Source: a virus | Reading direction: 5' to 3' (one strand) | IMG/VR virus record: IMGVR_UViG_3300020141_000109 | Span: 1 to 32,407 of that record | DNA: 32,407 bases | Shown here: piece by piece, positions 1-8,366 of the stretch | Numbering within the stretch: the stretch's first letter is position 1 | How the letters are laid out: every line of letters starts with the position of its first letter | Notes under the pieces: generated by a model | Database searches by the model: none | What the model saw: the letters and a program-made list of their open reading frames with translations, nothing else | Told to the model about the DNA's origin: nothing | Made by a program: the position numbers and the translations under genes

Positions 1-194
1 CCACCGCCGCCACCGATTACTTCCTGCCACTCCCCACCAGATCTGAAATAAATCTTGTCGTTGGTTGTGTCAACAGCGATTGCACCATCAGGTAGTTCAA
101 TCGTTGGTGTTCCATCGGTTGTCACTGTGATGACACCGTTGCTGGCTGTCACTGATCCTGTGACGTTGAGTGAGGCTAGGTGCTTAATGCTCAT
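1..194 (-). CDS. Tail fibre/virion structural protein, N-terminal part (runs off left edge)
   Basis: The reading frame opens at an ATG that overlaps the stop of the upstream 185-aa gene (ATGA) and stays open to the window edge, giving 64 residues. The translation starts MSIKHLASLNVTGSV and contains the stretch DTTNDKIYFRSGGEWQEV, followed by a run of glycines. This 'label, then a short description of what is displayed, then glycine linker' pattern is common at the start of phage fibre or adhesin subunits. It is the last visible gene of the leftward tail operon, where distal fibre genes usually lie. The rest of the protein, including any receptor-binding domain, is outside the window, so the specific function is unknown. 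Confidence 0.7.
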   Translation of the reverse strand, partial: MSIKHLASLNVTGSVTASNGVITVTTDGTPTIELPDGAIAVDTTNDKIYFRSGGEWQEVIGGGG

Positions 195-748
195 GTCAGG
201 TAGGCAACTCCTGCGAATGGGAGACTGAAGCGAAGAACGAGGTTGTTCTCGTTTGTGTGATCAATATCGCCGTAGACCATTGTGTTGGATGTGTCAAACA
301 CGGCAACAGCGGCTGGTTTGGTCTTGAGTCCGTGAGAGATTGTCCACGTGTCTGAAGGGGTGCCTTGGTCGTGTCTGTGTCGGATCTTCTGGGCGACCCA
401 TGTCTCTGTTGATTCCTCGTACATGAGGACTTCTTGGTCAACAACTCCTGTGGTGTTTACATCTTCAAGGTCGTCAAGCGGAGCGAAAGCCGAGAGAGGG
501 ATATAGCTAGTTCCCCATCCCCCTGCTGTCTTTGGACCATAAAGGTAACCGTTGCCTTCGTCGAAGAAGAAGTCGCCAATCCTGCCGATTGAGTTAGACG
601 GGACACCAGTTCCTGTGATGATTTGTGTTCCTGCTGGGCCTGGAAGACCTGAGGTGAGAACACGAATAACATTCTGCTGTTCCTCGGTGACGATAACCCT
701 GTTGACTACCTCGTCTGTGACTGTGATTCTGTTGTCGTTCATGCTCAT
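191..748 (-). CDS. Tail fibre-like virion protein (collagen-like motif, LDDL repeat, distal beta module)
   Basis: 185 aa. A collagen-like GLPGPAG lies at residues 34-40. Residues 91-120 form one copy of an LDDLxDV...W repeat that also occurs twice in the OB-fold baseplate protein at 8367-8951. The C-terminus from about residue 130 (DTWTISHGLKTKPAAVAVFD, ending in PFAGVAYLT) matches a small beta module that I know from the C-termini of many phage tail proteins. The gene overlaps its neighbours by ATGA at both ends, so it is probably translationally coupled. A second ATG two codons downstream is an alternative start. It is likely an adhesin or fibre accessory protein; no enzymatic motif is visible. 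Confidence 0.7.
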   Translation of the reverse strand: MSMNDNRITVTDEVVNRVIVTEEQQNVIRVLTSGLPGPAGTQIITGTGVPSNSIGRIGDFFFDEGNGYLYGPKTAGGWGTSYIPLSAFAPLDDLEDVNTTGVVDQEVLMYEESTETWVAQKIRHRHDQGTPSDTWTISHGLKTKPAAVAVFDTSNTMVYGDIDHTNENNLVLRFSLPFAGVAYLT

Positions 749-1113
749 CGCGTAACCTCTAGTCTTAACTCGAAATCACCACGGATTGGTTTATTCACGA
801 TGCCTTGACCGAGAGAAATGAGTTCAATGTCGTAGACACCCGACCGTTCAATGGCGGCTGTTTGTACGGCTGTCATAGAGATAGTGACCGTTCCAGCCTC
901 TTCGTCAATGGTTATAGAGCCGTTCTCTGTCGTCAAAGTAGCGAGGACGGCTGTGGCGTAGACATCCTTACGGATCTGCATCCTTGCCGTATACCCAGAA
1001 AGGTCATAAGGGTGAAATACGGTCTCGTCTATGTCGTCTTGGTATTCAATAACGAAGGTACGGGTGAAGGAGCTACCCTGGTCGCAAATGATGTTGTATG
1101 TACCGGCAATCAC
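745..1113 (-). CDS. Small beta-rich tail protein
   Basis: 122 aa, starting with GTG. The start is supported by a strong AGGAGGT seven bases upstream. The N-terminus (MIAGTYNIICDQGSSFTRTF) and the central LSGYTARMQIRKD followed by alternating short hydrophobic stretches resemble small phage proteins with an 'xQGaTfxxxfxxxd' opening. In my recollection these occur near tail fibres and are predicted to be immunoglobulin-like beta sandwiches. The gene lies between fibre-type genes and overlaps the next one by ATGA. It is probably a virion component or fibre connector. The family is recognised only by general pattern, so the function is not assigned. Confidence 0.7.
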   Translation of the reverse strand: MIAGTYNIICDQGSSFTRTFVIEYQDDIDETVFHPYDLSGYTARMQIRKDVYATAVLATLTTENGSITIDEEAGTVTISMTAVQTAAIERSGVYDIELISLGQGIVNKPIRGDFELRLEVTR

Positions 1114-1178
1114 TACCCTTACCTCCTAATCGCCGTCATTCTAGACGCACAGTCCCTCTGCCAAGAATAGCCTAGGAA

Positions 1179-1403
1179 TCAATCCTCATCGTCCGTATCT
1201 AATTGCACAATCTTCTTAGCGGCTTCAAGCATTCCAAGCGCAAGCCACGGTGTGACCGACGGTGAAGATGCCATGTGGAGATCCTGATCGCTTCCGTCAA
1301 ATGTCTCCATAATCATTACCCAATGAGTAACAACATGCCCTTCAGGGCAGGTGTCTTCAAGAGCCTTGCGGAGGAAGTCGTCCGCTTCCCCTCGCTCGGA
1401 CAA
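1179..1403 (-). CDS. Conserved hypothetical small acidic protein
   Basis: 74 aa, starting with TTG (MSERGEADDF), three bases downstream of the previous gene's TAA, with an AGAAGG-like site upstream. The central part (HWVMIMETFDGSDQDLHMASSPSVTPWLALGMLEAAKKIV) resembles short proteins common in actinobacteriophages that follow a 'commentary of W(V)..., D..., SP, W...GML..A' layout. Their role is unknown to me. The C-terminus is acidic (DTDDED). There are no membrane segments or cysteine clusters. The TTG start could be wrong by a few codons, but tight packing with its neighbour supports it. Confidence 0.6.
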   Translation of the reverse strand: MSERGEADDFLRKALEDTCPEGHVVTHWVMIMETFDGSDQDLHMASSPSVTPWLALGMLEAAKKIVQLDTDDED

Positions 1404-1406
1404 GGG

Positions 1407-1775
1407 TTAGCCCTTCTTAGGGGCGGGCTTGGCGGCCCGTTTGCTGCCGGGCTTCGGTCCTGGCTTCTTGCGCTCTGTTGTCGGCTGAGCTTCCTGAGGA
1501 TGTTGGTTCTGAACGTATTTCCTGAGTTCGTCAACTTCAGAAGCAAGCCTCTCGTTGCGTTCTTCGCATTCAATCTGAATCTGTCGAAGCGCGTCAAGGT
1601 CGCTCTTCATTCGTTCAACTTCGTTCTGGAGGTTCTTGACGATGCCGTCGTATGCCTCTAAGACGGTGTTCATCTTTGACACTTTGTTTCCGTCTTTCTG
1701 GGCATTCCAGACGAAACCACCCGAGATAATGGCCGCTGCGACGACAGAGATTGTTGAGGCTAGTTCCGGTGACAT
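1407..1775 (-). CDS. Membrane-anchored coiled-coil protein with basic Pro/Lys tail
   Basis: 122 aa. Residues 4-24 (ELASTISVVAAAIISGGFVW) form one N-terminal transmembrane helix. Residues 30-90 are strongly heptad-like (VLEAYDGIVKNLQNEVERM, then EERNERLASEVDELRKYV), indicating a coiled coil. The last 25 residues are very basic and proline-rich (RKKPGPKPGSKRAAK). It sits among distal tail genes, downstream of the fibronectin-III protein. This architecture fits a lysis accessory (an i-spanin-like or holin-associated protein) or another membrane factor; no endolysin lies next to it in the window, so the function stays open. No strong Shine-Dalgarno is visible before the ATG. Confidence 0.6.
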   Translation of the reverse strand: MSPELASTISVVAAAIISGGFVWNAQKDGNKVSKMNTVLEAYDGIVKNLQNEVERMKSDLDALRQIQIECEERNERLASEVDELRKYVQNQHPQEAQPTTERKKPGPKPGSKRAAKPAPKKG

Positions 1776-1817
1776 CAGAGCAACTTTACAGGAATCATTT
1801 GCTAGTAACCTCTAGAC

Positions 1818-3203
1818 CTACGAATAGGTAATGTTGTCTGCGTCTTCAGCCCATGAATATGTGTACGTGCCTGTGAATCTCATATCGCCAACGAGATAGT
1901 TGTCGTTGTACCAACCTGTACCTGTAATTCTGAGTCCGAAGTTGCCAGATCCAGATGTTGACCTGGATCCTGTGAATGGCTTTGCTGCTGCGTTGTTTGT
2001 AAACACTGTGAGGGTGCCGTTAAGCATCCAGTTGACTTGCCTGGTTGCACTTGTGAGGTTACCCATTGACGACGCACCCGTACCGCCAATCGTCACACCT
2101 CTGACGTAGATAGTTGTGTAGTTGAAAGCAGCTGATGGGTTGTCGTAATACTCGCCACCATTAACAAAGGTGTCGGTTTCAAACCCAAAGTACCCAGAGT
2201 CGTAACCGTCTGTTTGTGATCCACCGTATCTGCCTGTGTTGATATAAGCAGAACGAGACTGTCCGTGTTGGACTCCACCTCTGCGCGATGTTACGTAGTA
2301 CCACTGGTAGTTGACTGATGGCCCCACATATTGAGACCATTCAGTAGTACTTGCGGTGGTTGTTGCGACATGATCCCAAAGATATGAGCCAAAGTTGAAC
2401 TTGTACACATAATACTCATCAGCATGAGTGGCTGAATCCCAATCAAGATTTATTGTGTGGTGAGATGTAACAGAAGCATTCAAAGTTCCTGGACCGCCAA
2501 CACCTGGTGTAGTTATCAGGGCGAAACCAGCACCAATAGACGCGGCCCCGGTTGTGTCTATCGTGTAAATACTGTACCCATGCTCCGAAGACACACCAAG
2601 GCCACCAATTGAAGTAGATGTTCCTGTCACGTTCTTGAGGTAGGTCGGGCCTTCGTAAATATGATACGACGCTCTATCGGCAGATCCTGATGCCGTCCAC
2701 GACAAATCAATCTGGTTAGGGTTAGGAGCGGTAGGCGCATTAACACCAGGGTTTGCTGGGACACTGTTTGCTGTAGTGATGGCATGTGTCAAAGTACCAA
2801 CGCGACCGCTTGCGTTGATAACCCTAACCCCTACTGTGTAAGTGGTTCTTTCTGAAAGACCATTCCATGTCTTTGTTCTCAAGTTCGCATCAGTAGAATC
2901 GTCACCCCATGAAGCTCCACCATCAGATGTGAACTGATACTTCGTGAAACCGAACATTGCTGGCTGAGTCCATGTGAGAGTAACTGACGATGTATCAATC
3001 GCATAGGCTGCTGTTGAACTAGAAGAGAAGACAGGAGGCGGAGCGTAGTTATCCCACGCAACGGTCCATGTCGTTGGGCCAGTCTTGACCTGCACAAGAG
3101 CCACATCGGACCATGTTGATGCGCCGGTCTTTACCTTGATTTCTGGAGTGAGGTTTGTTACCTCATCCCACGTGACTGAATCTTTCTTTACATAGATAGC
3201 CAT
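1818..3203 (-). CDS. Minor tail protein/fibre with fibronectin type III domains
   Basis: 461 aa. The N-terminus has two imperfect copies of a short motif (VKTGASTWSDVALVQVKTG then PTTWTVAW), typical of phage fibre starts. Three fibronectin-III-like units follow at about residues 57-145, 149-233 and 238-315, each with the W...tYtvgvrv/YsIYTID-type strand pattern. The remaining C-terminal 145 residues are Gly/Ser/Asn/Tyr-rich and lack a recognised fold; they may carry the binding surface. Fn3 domains in actinophage tail proteins are thought to assist weak binding to the cell surface. It lies in the fibre cluster, nine bases after the preceding fibre gene. Confidence 0.8.
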   Translation of the reverse strand: MAIYVKKDSVTWDEVTNLTPEIKVKTGASTWSDVALVQVKTGPTTWTVAWDNYAPPPVFSSSSTAAYAIDTSSVTLTWTQPAMFGFTKYQFTSDGGASWGDDSTDANLRTKTWNGLSERTTYTVGVRVINASGRVGTLTHAITTANSVPANPGVNAPTAPNPNQIDLSWTASGSADRASYHIYEGPTYLKNVTGTSTSIGGLGVSSEHGYSIYTIDTTGAASIGAGFALITTPGVGGPGTLNASVTSHHTINLDWDSATHADEYYVYKFNFGSYLWDHVATTTASTTEWSQYVGPSVNYQWYYVTSRRGGVQHGQSRSAYINTGRYGGSQTDGYDSGYFGFETDTFVNGGEYYDNPSAAFNYTTIYVRGVTIGGTGASSMGNLTSATRQVNWMLNGTLTVFTNNAAAKPFTGSRSTSGSGNFGLRITGTGWYNDNYLVGDMRFTGTYTYSWAEDADNITYS

Positions 3204-3212
3204 GAACTCGCC

Positions 3213-4616
3213 CTAGTAAGTAATCCAGATGTCGCCAACGGCTCCCTGACCGCCCGTCGGGGCTGTTCCGTTTGATATCCACACACCTTTGGCAGACGGC
3301 GCGCTGTTGGCTGTTCCCGCGGCCCACAAGGCGTTTCTCCATGTGCTTCCTGATCTGTAATACAGAAGGGTGTTGCTTGTATCAACATTCAAGTTTCCGT
3401 CAGACACAGCAGACGATGGTGTTCCTGCGCTAGTGAAAGAAATACCACCGTTGACGGTGACACCAGATGCGCCCATTGAAAGGTTTGGAATGCCTGTTCC
3501 TGCGCCGTTGGGGTTTGGAACGAAGGAAAGACCATCAGCGTTACTGAACGCAATACCACTAGATGCTTTGATCACATCGGTGGCAAGTTTCGCTTTGCCA
3601 ATTGATGCGTCCTTGACCCTGATGGCGTTGGTCGAGATTTCAATGGTTGTTCCATCAACATTGAGAGACAGACCATTTGTGGTGTCAAACAGTACAGACC
3701 CAGTTGCTTTAACAATGTCCGTAGAAAGCTTTGCCTTACTGATTGAACCAGCAAGCATTGCGTTAGTAACACCGAGAGCCTTTACCCTCAAAGCATCGGT
3801 TGACGTTTCAATACTTGATCCATCGGTATTGACCGAAAGAGCTGTTCCTGCACCACCAGAAAGTCCATCGCCAGCGATACTCGTTGCGAGTTGTGTGGCT
3901 GTTACCCCTGCATCCTTAATCTTGACTTGACCTGTGGCGCTCTTTGTGACAGTTGATTCGTCCACCGAGACCGTGAGACCTGTGACCGAGTCAAGAAGAA
4001 CACCGCCATTGGTGGTGGCTACGGTGGCATCTAGCTTACCTGGGGTGATCGCACTAGCAGCAATCTTGCCTGTAGTGACTGCTAAATCGTTAATCTTGCC
4101 TGTTGTCACATTGAGATCAAGGATCTTGGCTGTGATTACAGCGTTGGCGGCGATTTGTGTAGCACCTACGACGCTTGTGCCGATTGCGTGATCATGATCT
4201 GATCTAGCAAATGTCACTGCTGAACCAGCTGTGTTTGATCCAGAAATTGTCGTCGCTGAGGCGACTGGTACAGAGTGGCTGTGATCGGCTCGAGCGAGCC
4301 TTGTGCTGGTTCCCTGAGGGGTTGAGGCTGTTCCTGGAGCAAGGGTTACAGCATCGGCTGATTGCGCTTTGCTGTCAACCGACACCCATGCGGTGCCATT
4401 GTTGTAGTACAGAACTGATTCTGTTGTGTCGTACCAGAAAGATTCTGTGTACACGTCGCTTGTTGCTGATGTGCGTTCAGTAGTGTTTCCTACCCTGAAA
4501 GCGGCTACGAGGTTCTCAATAGCGAGGTTGTCGTTCTGAAACTGGGCACGACCAAACGGGTCGTCACCAGACGACCACGTGGTGAGACCAAGCCTTGTTG
4601 TTGCTCCAATTGACAT
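3213..4616 (-). CDS. Tail fibre protein with repeats and two HxH motifs
   Basis: 467 aa from the ATG at 4616. That start is chosen because AAGGAGGA lies just upstream; a longer in-frame opening to 4733 would overlap the next gene by over 100 bases and encodes unlikely sequence. Residues 60-80 hold a 'SFWYDTTESVLYYNNGTAW' display motif. Two 'ARADHSH' and 'ARSDHDH' units (HxH at about 112-114 and 141-143) are of the type that can coordinate metal in trimeric phage fibres. A long region of tandem 'VTTGKI..LAVTTGKI..AITPGKL' and 'SISKAKLSTDIVKA' repeats follows, as in beta-helical shafts. The C-terminus GGQGAVGDIWITY is a common fibre end. It probably mediates host attachment. Confidence 0.8.
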   Translation of the reverse strand: MSIGATTRLGLTTWSSGDDPFGRAQFQNDNLAIENLVAAFRVGNTTERTSATSDVYTESFWYDTTESVLYYNNGTAWVSVDSKAQSADAVTLAPGTASTPQGTSTRLARADHSHSVPVASATTISGSNTAGSAVTFARSDHDHAIGTSVVGATQIAANAVITAKILDLNVTTGKINDLAVTTGKIAASAITPGKLDATVATTNGGVLLDSVTGLTVSVDESTVTKSATGQVKIKDAGVTATQLATSIAGDGLSGGAGTALSVNTDGSSIETSTDALRVKALGVTNAMLAGSISKAKLSTDIVKATGSVLFDTTNGLSLNVDGTTIEISTNAIRVKDASIGKAKLATDVIKASSGIAFSNADGLSFVPNPNGAGTGIPNLSMGASGVTVNGGISFTSAGTPSSAVSDGNLNVDTSNTLLYYRSGSTWRNALWAAGTANSAPSAKGVWISNGTAPTGGQGAVGDIWITY

Positions 4617-4620
4617 AAGT

Positions 4621-4628
4621 TCCTCCTT
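4621..4628 (-). promoter_or_regulatory. Shine-Dalgarno AAGGAGGA fixing the tail fibre start
   Basis: A near-perfect ribosome-binding site lies four bases upstream of the ATG at 4616, in the 10-base gap after the gpI-like gene. It selects this ATG over the upstream in-frame ATG at 4733. Confidence 0.85.
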
Positions 4629-6273
4629 ATGTAGTGTACTCGTGGGTGGCCACCATGCCGGCAGGCTTAGCGAGATCCACTGCTTTGAGGACGAGGTCAA
4701 TAGCGAATGTCTGGGACTCCAATGTCCTGACAATCATGGTCCATGTGCTGGTAACAACGTCAACGCGTTTGTTGGTAACCCAGCAAGGAATAATGCCGTA
4801 CCCTTTGTCCTGAGAACCAGGGGCGGCAAGGGTGAATGACTTCGTAGTAAGCACCGAGGCCACCGTGTATGCCTTATTCCATTCAGCATTACTAGACGAG
4901 TAAATCTCAACGAAACTGCCAACAGATAACGCATGAGGAGATTCGGTTGTCACCACGACATTGCCTGGTGAGTACCACGCAACTGTGCCCTTATCGTCGT
5001 ACCCGTCAAGAACCGACCGAACAGCTGCTTGGATTGATGCTTTGGTTCCTGCATGAATACCTGTTGCTCTAGTACGAGTGAGTTCAGCCAAGACATCTAA
5101 GGTACTGAACGCAAGCGGGTTGTCTGACTCAAGTTCCGACCATGATGTGTCTGATATGAGTAGCGACCCAGCAACCGATGATGATTCATTAGCGGCCGTC
5201 TGTGCCCATGTAACAGTCGGGGTAGAAGATGTTAGAACCGTGAAAGATCCAGAGAATGTTCCAGTATGTGTTATGTCAACCACATCTCCTGCAACAGGGA
5301 AATAAGGCGTAGTGCCTCCTGTTTGTGTTCCAAGCGTGGCAGTCACCGTGTTGGCACTTCGAGAGAAAGAAGTAACGCTCCATGTATTGTTTACTTCTGG
5401 GTCAATTTCTGTTTGTGCCGACAACCATGATGCGTAGGTGTCTTCAATCCAGAAGAACGGTGTTTGACCAGAAGTTCCACTTGCAACACCTCTTACGCCA
5501 ACTAGTTGAGCAAGCCAAGGCAACCATTGTTTCTTGGCTACAACATCATCCACATAATACGAAGGATCAACAAGGGTGGATCTGTCATAACCTGGCACTC
5601 CGTCTACCGCGGGTATGTAGTCAAACGCCTTAACAGCAGTAAGGATTTCGTCTGCCCTGAATGTCATCACATCCAAATATCGACGCAGTGGTTTCATTTC
5701 ATCATCGTCGTCTATTTCAAGCATGTATGCGGGGATGCTTTGCTCAACAAGGGTGAGGAAGTCGTTGGGCGGATAGTCGGCCCATTTCGCCATGACGACG
5801 TCGTCAAACCAAATGTTTCGATGGTAGGACTTCTGACCTGTTTCTAGTGAAATGGTGTACGGGTCAGAGAACAACCTGACAGAAGCATATTTAGTGTCGC
5901 TTGGAGTGGTGAAATCAACCGAAGCAACAGTCCATCTGTTAGCCGCTGCTTTCTCGGTTGCGGAATAAGTTGCAACTACTGCGCCTAACGAATTATAGAA
6001 GAGAACCCTGATGCCGAACGGGTGTTCACTTGTTTCAGAATAAGCACTACAGAAAGCCCTGTATCTTGTTGAACCAGTAACTGACAAAGTTCTTACAAGC
6101 CTGATACACATTTCGTTATCGGTCAACGATGTAACAAGAAGCGATGCTGGATCACTCCTGAAATGAACAATAGATCTCTTTACTTCACTGTCACCTAAGA
6201 CTGTTGGTTCCCAGAGGCTGATAGATGTGGCCGCCTGTTGTTCATCAAGAAGAAGCAGGTTCTGTACGGTCAT
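4627..6273 (-). CDS. Baseplate wedge protein, P2 gpI-like, with N-terminal beta-sandwich domain
   Basis: 548 aa. Residues 30-165 look like a carbohydrate-binding-type jelly roll (RYRAFCSAYSE, then WTVASVDFTTPSDTKYASVR, ending NIWFDDVVMAKW). Residues 168-260 carry the gpI-like core (FLTLVEQSIPAYMLEIDDDD, LRRYLDVMTFRADEI, QWLPWLAQLVGV), and the core resumes at about 375-425. Two inserted short beta modules ('VTATLGTQ...FSGSFTVLTSS' and 'VVVTTESPHALSVGSFVEIY') resemble those in the hub and J-like proteins. In contractile tails this subunit joins the wedge to the fibres, which agrees with the fibre gene immediately after it. The ATGA overlap with the J-like gene indicates coupling. It is longer than a minimal gpI because of the extra domains. 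Confidence 0.75.
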   Translation of the reverse strand: MTVQNLLLLDEQQAATSISLWEPTVLGDSEVKRSIVHFRSDPASLLVTSLTDNEMCIRLVRTLSVTGSTRYRAFCSAYSETSEHPFGIRVLFYNSLGAVVATYSATEKAAANRWTVASVDFTTPSDTKYASVRLFSDPYTISLETGQKSYHRNIWFDDVVMAKWADYPPNDFLTLVEQSIPAYMLEIDDDDEMKPLRRYLDVMTFRADEILTAVKAFDYIPAVDGVPGYDRSTLVDPSYYVDDVVAKKQWLPWLAQLVGVRGVASGTSGQTPFFWIEDTYASWLSAQTEIDPEVNNTWSVTSFSRSANTVTATLGTQTGGTTPYFPVAGDVVDITHTGTFSGSFTVLTSSTPTVTWAQTAANESSSVAGSLLISDTSWSELESDNPLAFSTLDVLAELTRTRATGIHAGTKASIQAAVRSVLDGYDDKGTVAWYSPGNVVVTTESPHALSVGSFVEIYSSSNAEWNKAYTVASVLTTKSFTLAAPGSQDKGYGIIPCWVTNKRVDVVTSTWTMIVRTLESQTFAIDLVLKAVDLAKPAGMVATHEYTT

Positions 6274-7991
6274 ACGATAATCACCTCGTGAGTGTCGGAC
6301 ACTAGAAGTGGAGCGGCATCAGAGATAACCAAGTTTCCGTCTGCATCTATCCATCCGATAACTGCGTATTCAGAAATATCGTCTTCAGCATCGTCCCAGG
6401 CAGCTATTTCAAGAACAAACTTATTGGCAGTTGGAGTGCTATCAACTGCGTATACATACCATCCAGCATCTTTGGTGCATCCTGCTGGAACATTGATGGC
6501 AACGTAGACGGTTGAATAAACCGGAATATCATGGCCGCTTGACACATTGACTTCTACCAAGTTTCCAACACCCATCGTGAGGCTGGTTACGGCCTTCTGA
6601 ATAGTAAGACCGTTGTCAGGTATGTGGCAATCGGTAATAGAGTATCCAACTGACTCCACGTAAGTAACTACGGATTCACCTTCTGCATCTACTGCATTTG
6701 CTACTCGAGCAATCAGGTCGTTGTACCTCAACGTTGAAGACCAGTCCCAAACGTTTGGCGAGATGAACGCACTCAATGTGTCCTTGACTGCTGTTGCTGC
6801 TTCAATACCCGACTTTGACATTGTGTTCTTTACCGATGCGGTAATAGATACTGTTACAAGCAACGGGTCGCTGACATAAACACTCAGGTTCGGATGGGAA
6901 AGCTCCAACGCTGAAATCCTTATCTCATCCTTGTATCCCCAGCCAACACCGTTGATTGCGATAGTTCCATCACCTAAACCGTCAAACATATTGTCGGGTG
7001 TTGCGTCAATAGGTGCAACCAAGAGAAGAACACTTCCAGCTAGAGCATCTCTTGAAGCGTTGGTTGCGTCAAGGGTCTTTGCTCTGTAAACATCTGGGTA
7101 TGCTCCAGAAGACAAGGCCCATTGCGTGTAGTTGTCGGCTGTTACGAGCGACATGTTTGCCCGTGCAAGGTTTGCTGATGCGCGAGCAAAGTACTGAGAA
7201 TCGGTCTCGGTTTCCTGACCACCAGTTACGGCCGTAGCAAGTGTCGCTGAAGCAATTTGTGGAACAACAGACAATAGGTCAAGTGATGTCCCGGCGGTCA
7301 GTCCATTAAATGTTTCGGTGATTGTGGTTCCTGTTGCTTGGACATATCCAGTAGCCGCATGTGTTCCAGGGGGTGTAGCCACAGCGATTGAATAGTCAGA
7401 CGGTTGAGTTCCCGCAAATGCGAAGGAGAACGAATATAGAGACTCAACAGAAGTGATGACGAAAGAAGTATTGAAAGAAGCAGAGTTTGTTCCTCCCATT
7501 GTGATTGTTTCACCAACCACGAAACCGTGAGGAGTTGTTGTTATGAGAGTTGCCGTTCCCGAAGTGACAGATCCTGTTGATACAGACTTGACATGGGTAA
7601 GGGTCACAGAAGTATCAGTTTCAAGAACCAACGGAACCGTATCCGTAACAGACTGGTAGAAGAACCTTGTTCCTACGGGAATAGTGTAAGAAGTAGAAGT
7701 TGCTCCACTAATCTTGATCATTGTTGTCGGACTTGACCCTTCAAGCCTTTGCACATCAAACAGTTGTAGAAGCACTTGAACGATTCCACCTGGAAGACGG
7801 TTAATAGACCTGACAAGTTCCGCAATCTGAATTGCTACAGCCTGCATGAGGACAGTCTCAATGGATCCTTCTACTGGTTGAAACTCTGGAAGAGCCACCC
7901 GTGCATAGTCAAGCGACTCCAAATAAATGGACTGGCTTTCAAGGTCGTAAAGGGTCAGGTCAATGAAATCTCTGATGTCTGGACTAGGCAT
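6270..7991 (-). CDS. Baseplate J-like protein
   Basis: 573 aa from the ATG at 7991 (MPSPDIRDFIDLTLYD), which overlaps the stop of the gp25-like gene by eight bases. An in-frame opening to 8063 reads through that neighbour and is not favoured. The central block at about residues 255-305 (VTGGQETETDSQYFARASANL ending in YPDVYRAKTLD; split here for length) is the signature of the Baseplate_J / T4 gp47-like family. An inserted 'TTTPHGFVVGETITMGG...FSFAF' beta module lies at about 145-192. The J-like protein is part of the wedge ring that surrounds the hub and triggers sheath contraction. The gene order gp25-like, J-like, gpI-like is the same as in P2-type baseplates. Confidence 0.9.
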   Translation of the reverse strand: MPSPDIRDFIDLTLYDLESQSIYLESLDYARVALPEFQPVEGSIETVLMQAVAIQIAELVRSINRLPGGIVQVLLQLFDVQRLEGSSPTTMIKISGATSTSYTIPVGTRFFYQSVTDTVPLVLETDTSVTLTHVKSVSTGSVTSGTATLITTTPHGFVVGETITMGGTNSASFNTSFVITSVESLYSFSFAFAGTQPSDYSIAVATPPGTHAATGYVQATGTTITETFNGLTAGTSLDLLSVVPQIASATLATAVTGGQETETDSQYFARASANLARANMSLVTADNYTQWALSSGAYPDVYRAKTLDATNASRDALAGSVLLLVAPIDATPDNMFDGLGDGTIAINGVGWGYKDEIRISALELSHPNLSVYVSDPLLVTVSITASVKNTMSKSGIEAATAVKDTLSAFISPNVWDWSSTLRYNDLIARVANAVDAEGESVVTYVESVGYSITDCHIPDNGLTIQKAVTSLTMGVGNLVEVNVSSGHDIPVYSTVYVAINVPAGCTKDAGWYVYAVDSTPTANKFVLEIAAWDDAEDDISEYAVIGWIDADGNLVISDAAPLLVSDTHEVIIV

Positions 7992-8337
7992 TAAACACCA
8001 CGCTTTGTTCGGTGGTCGAGGATACGACCAGATCGTTGTACTCCCCGCCGGAGACATCAACAAGTATGTCTGATAACCCGTCGTTATTCATCACGACATA
8101 GACAGAGTTGACCTTTACGGCAGGATGAAACTCGGCCATTCCCATAACGACCTCAACGGCAAGGACATCCCTGAATGCTGGGTCGTCAAGACCGTAGAAG
8201 GGGGACATGGGGATTTCTCCAGTGTTGGTCGCCACGAACTGCGCCGCCTGTTGCTGGATATGGGCTTCCGAGCCTTGCCATACGCGTTCTGCTCGTCCGC
8301 TTGCAAGCAAACGGAATGGGATTGACAGTACTTCCAT
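7984..8337 (-). CDS. gpW/gp25-like baseplate wedge protein
   Basis: 117 aa. The sequence (IPFRLLASGRAERVWQGSEA, then QQAAQFVATNTGEIPMSPFYG, then LDDPAFRDVL) fits the small gpW/gp25 family, in which the 'T..GE....P.YG' core leads into a helix. Despite the family's 'lysozyme-like' name, members are structural wedge subunits that link sheath to baseplate. The size is typical. The ATG at 8337 is preceded by AGGTAACT. The gene precedes the J-like gene and overlaps it by eight bases, the canonical order. Confidence 0.85.
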   Translation of the reverse strand: MEVLSIPFRLLASGRAERVWQGSEAHIQQQAAQFVATNTGEIPMSPFYGLDDPAFRDVLAVEVVMGMAEFHPAVKVNSVYVVMNNDGLSDILVDVSGGEYNDLVVSSTTEQSVVFNA

Positions 8338-8366
8338 AGTTACCTATTCTGCCACAGCCAGTAAGT

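Noticed and set aside
3370-3930. A 186-codon plus-strand open frame opposite the tail fibre
   Set aside because: It mirrors the repeat structure of the fibre gene and has low-complexity composition with no protein-family features.
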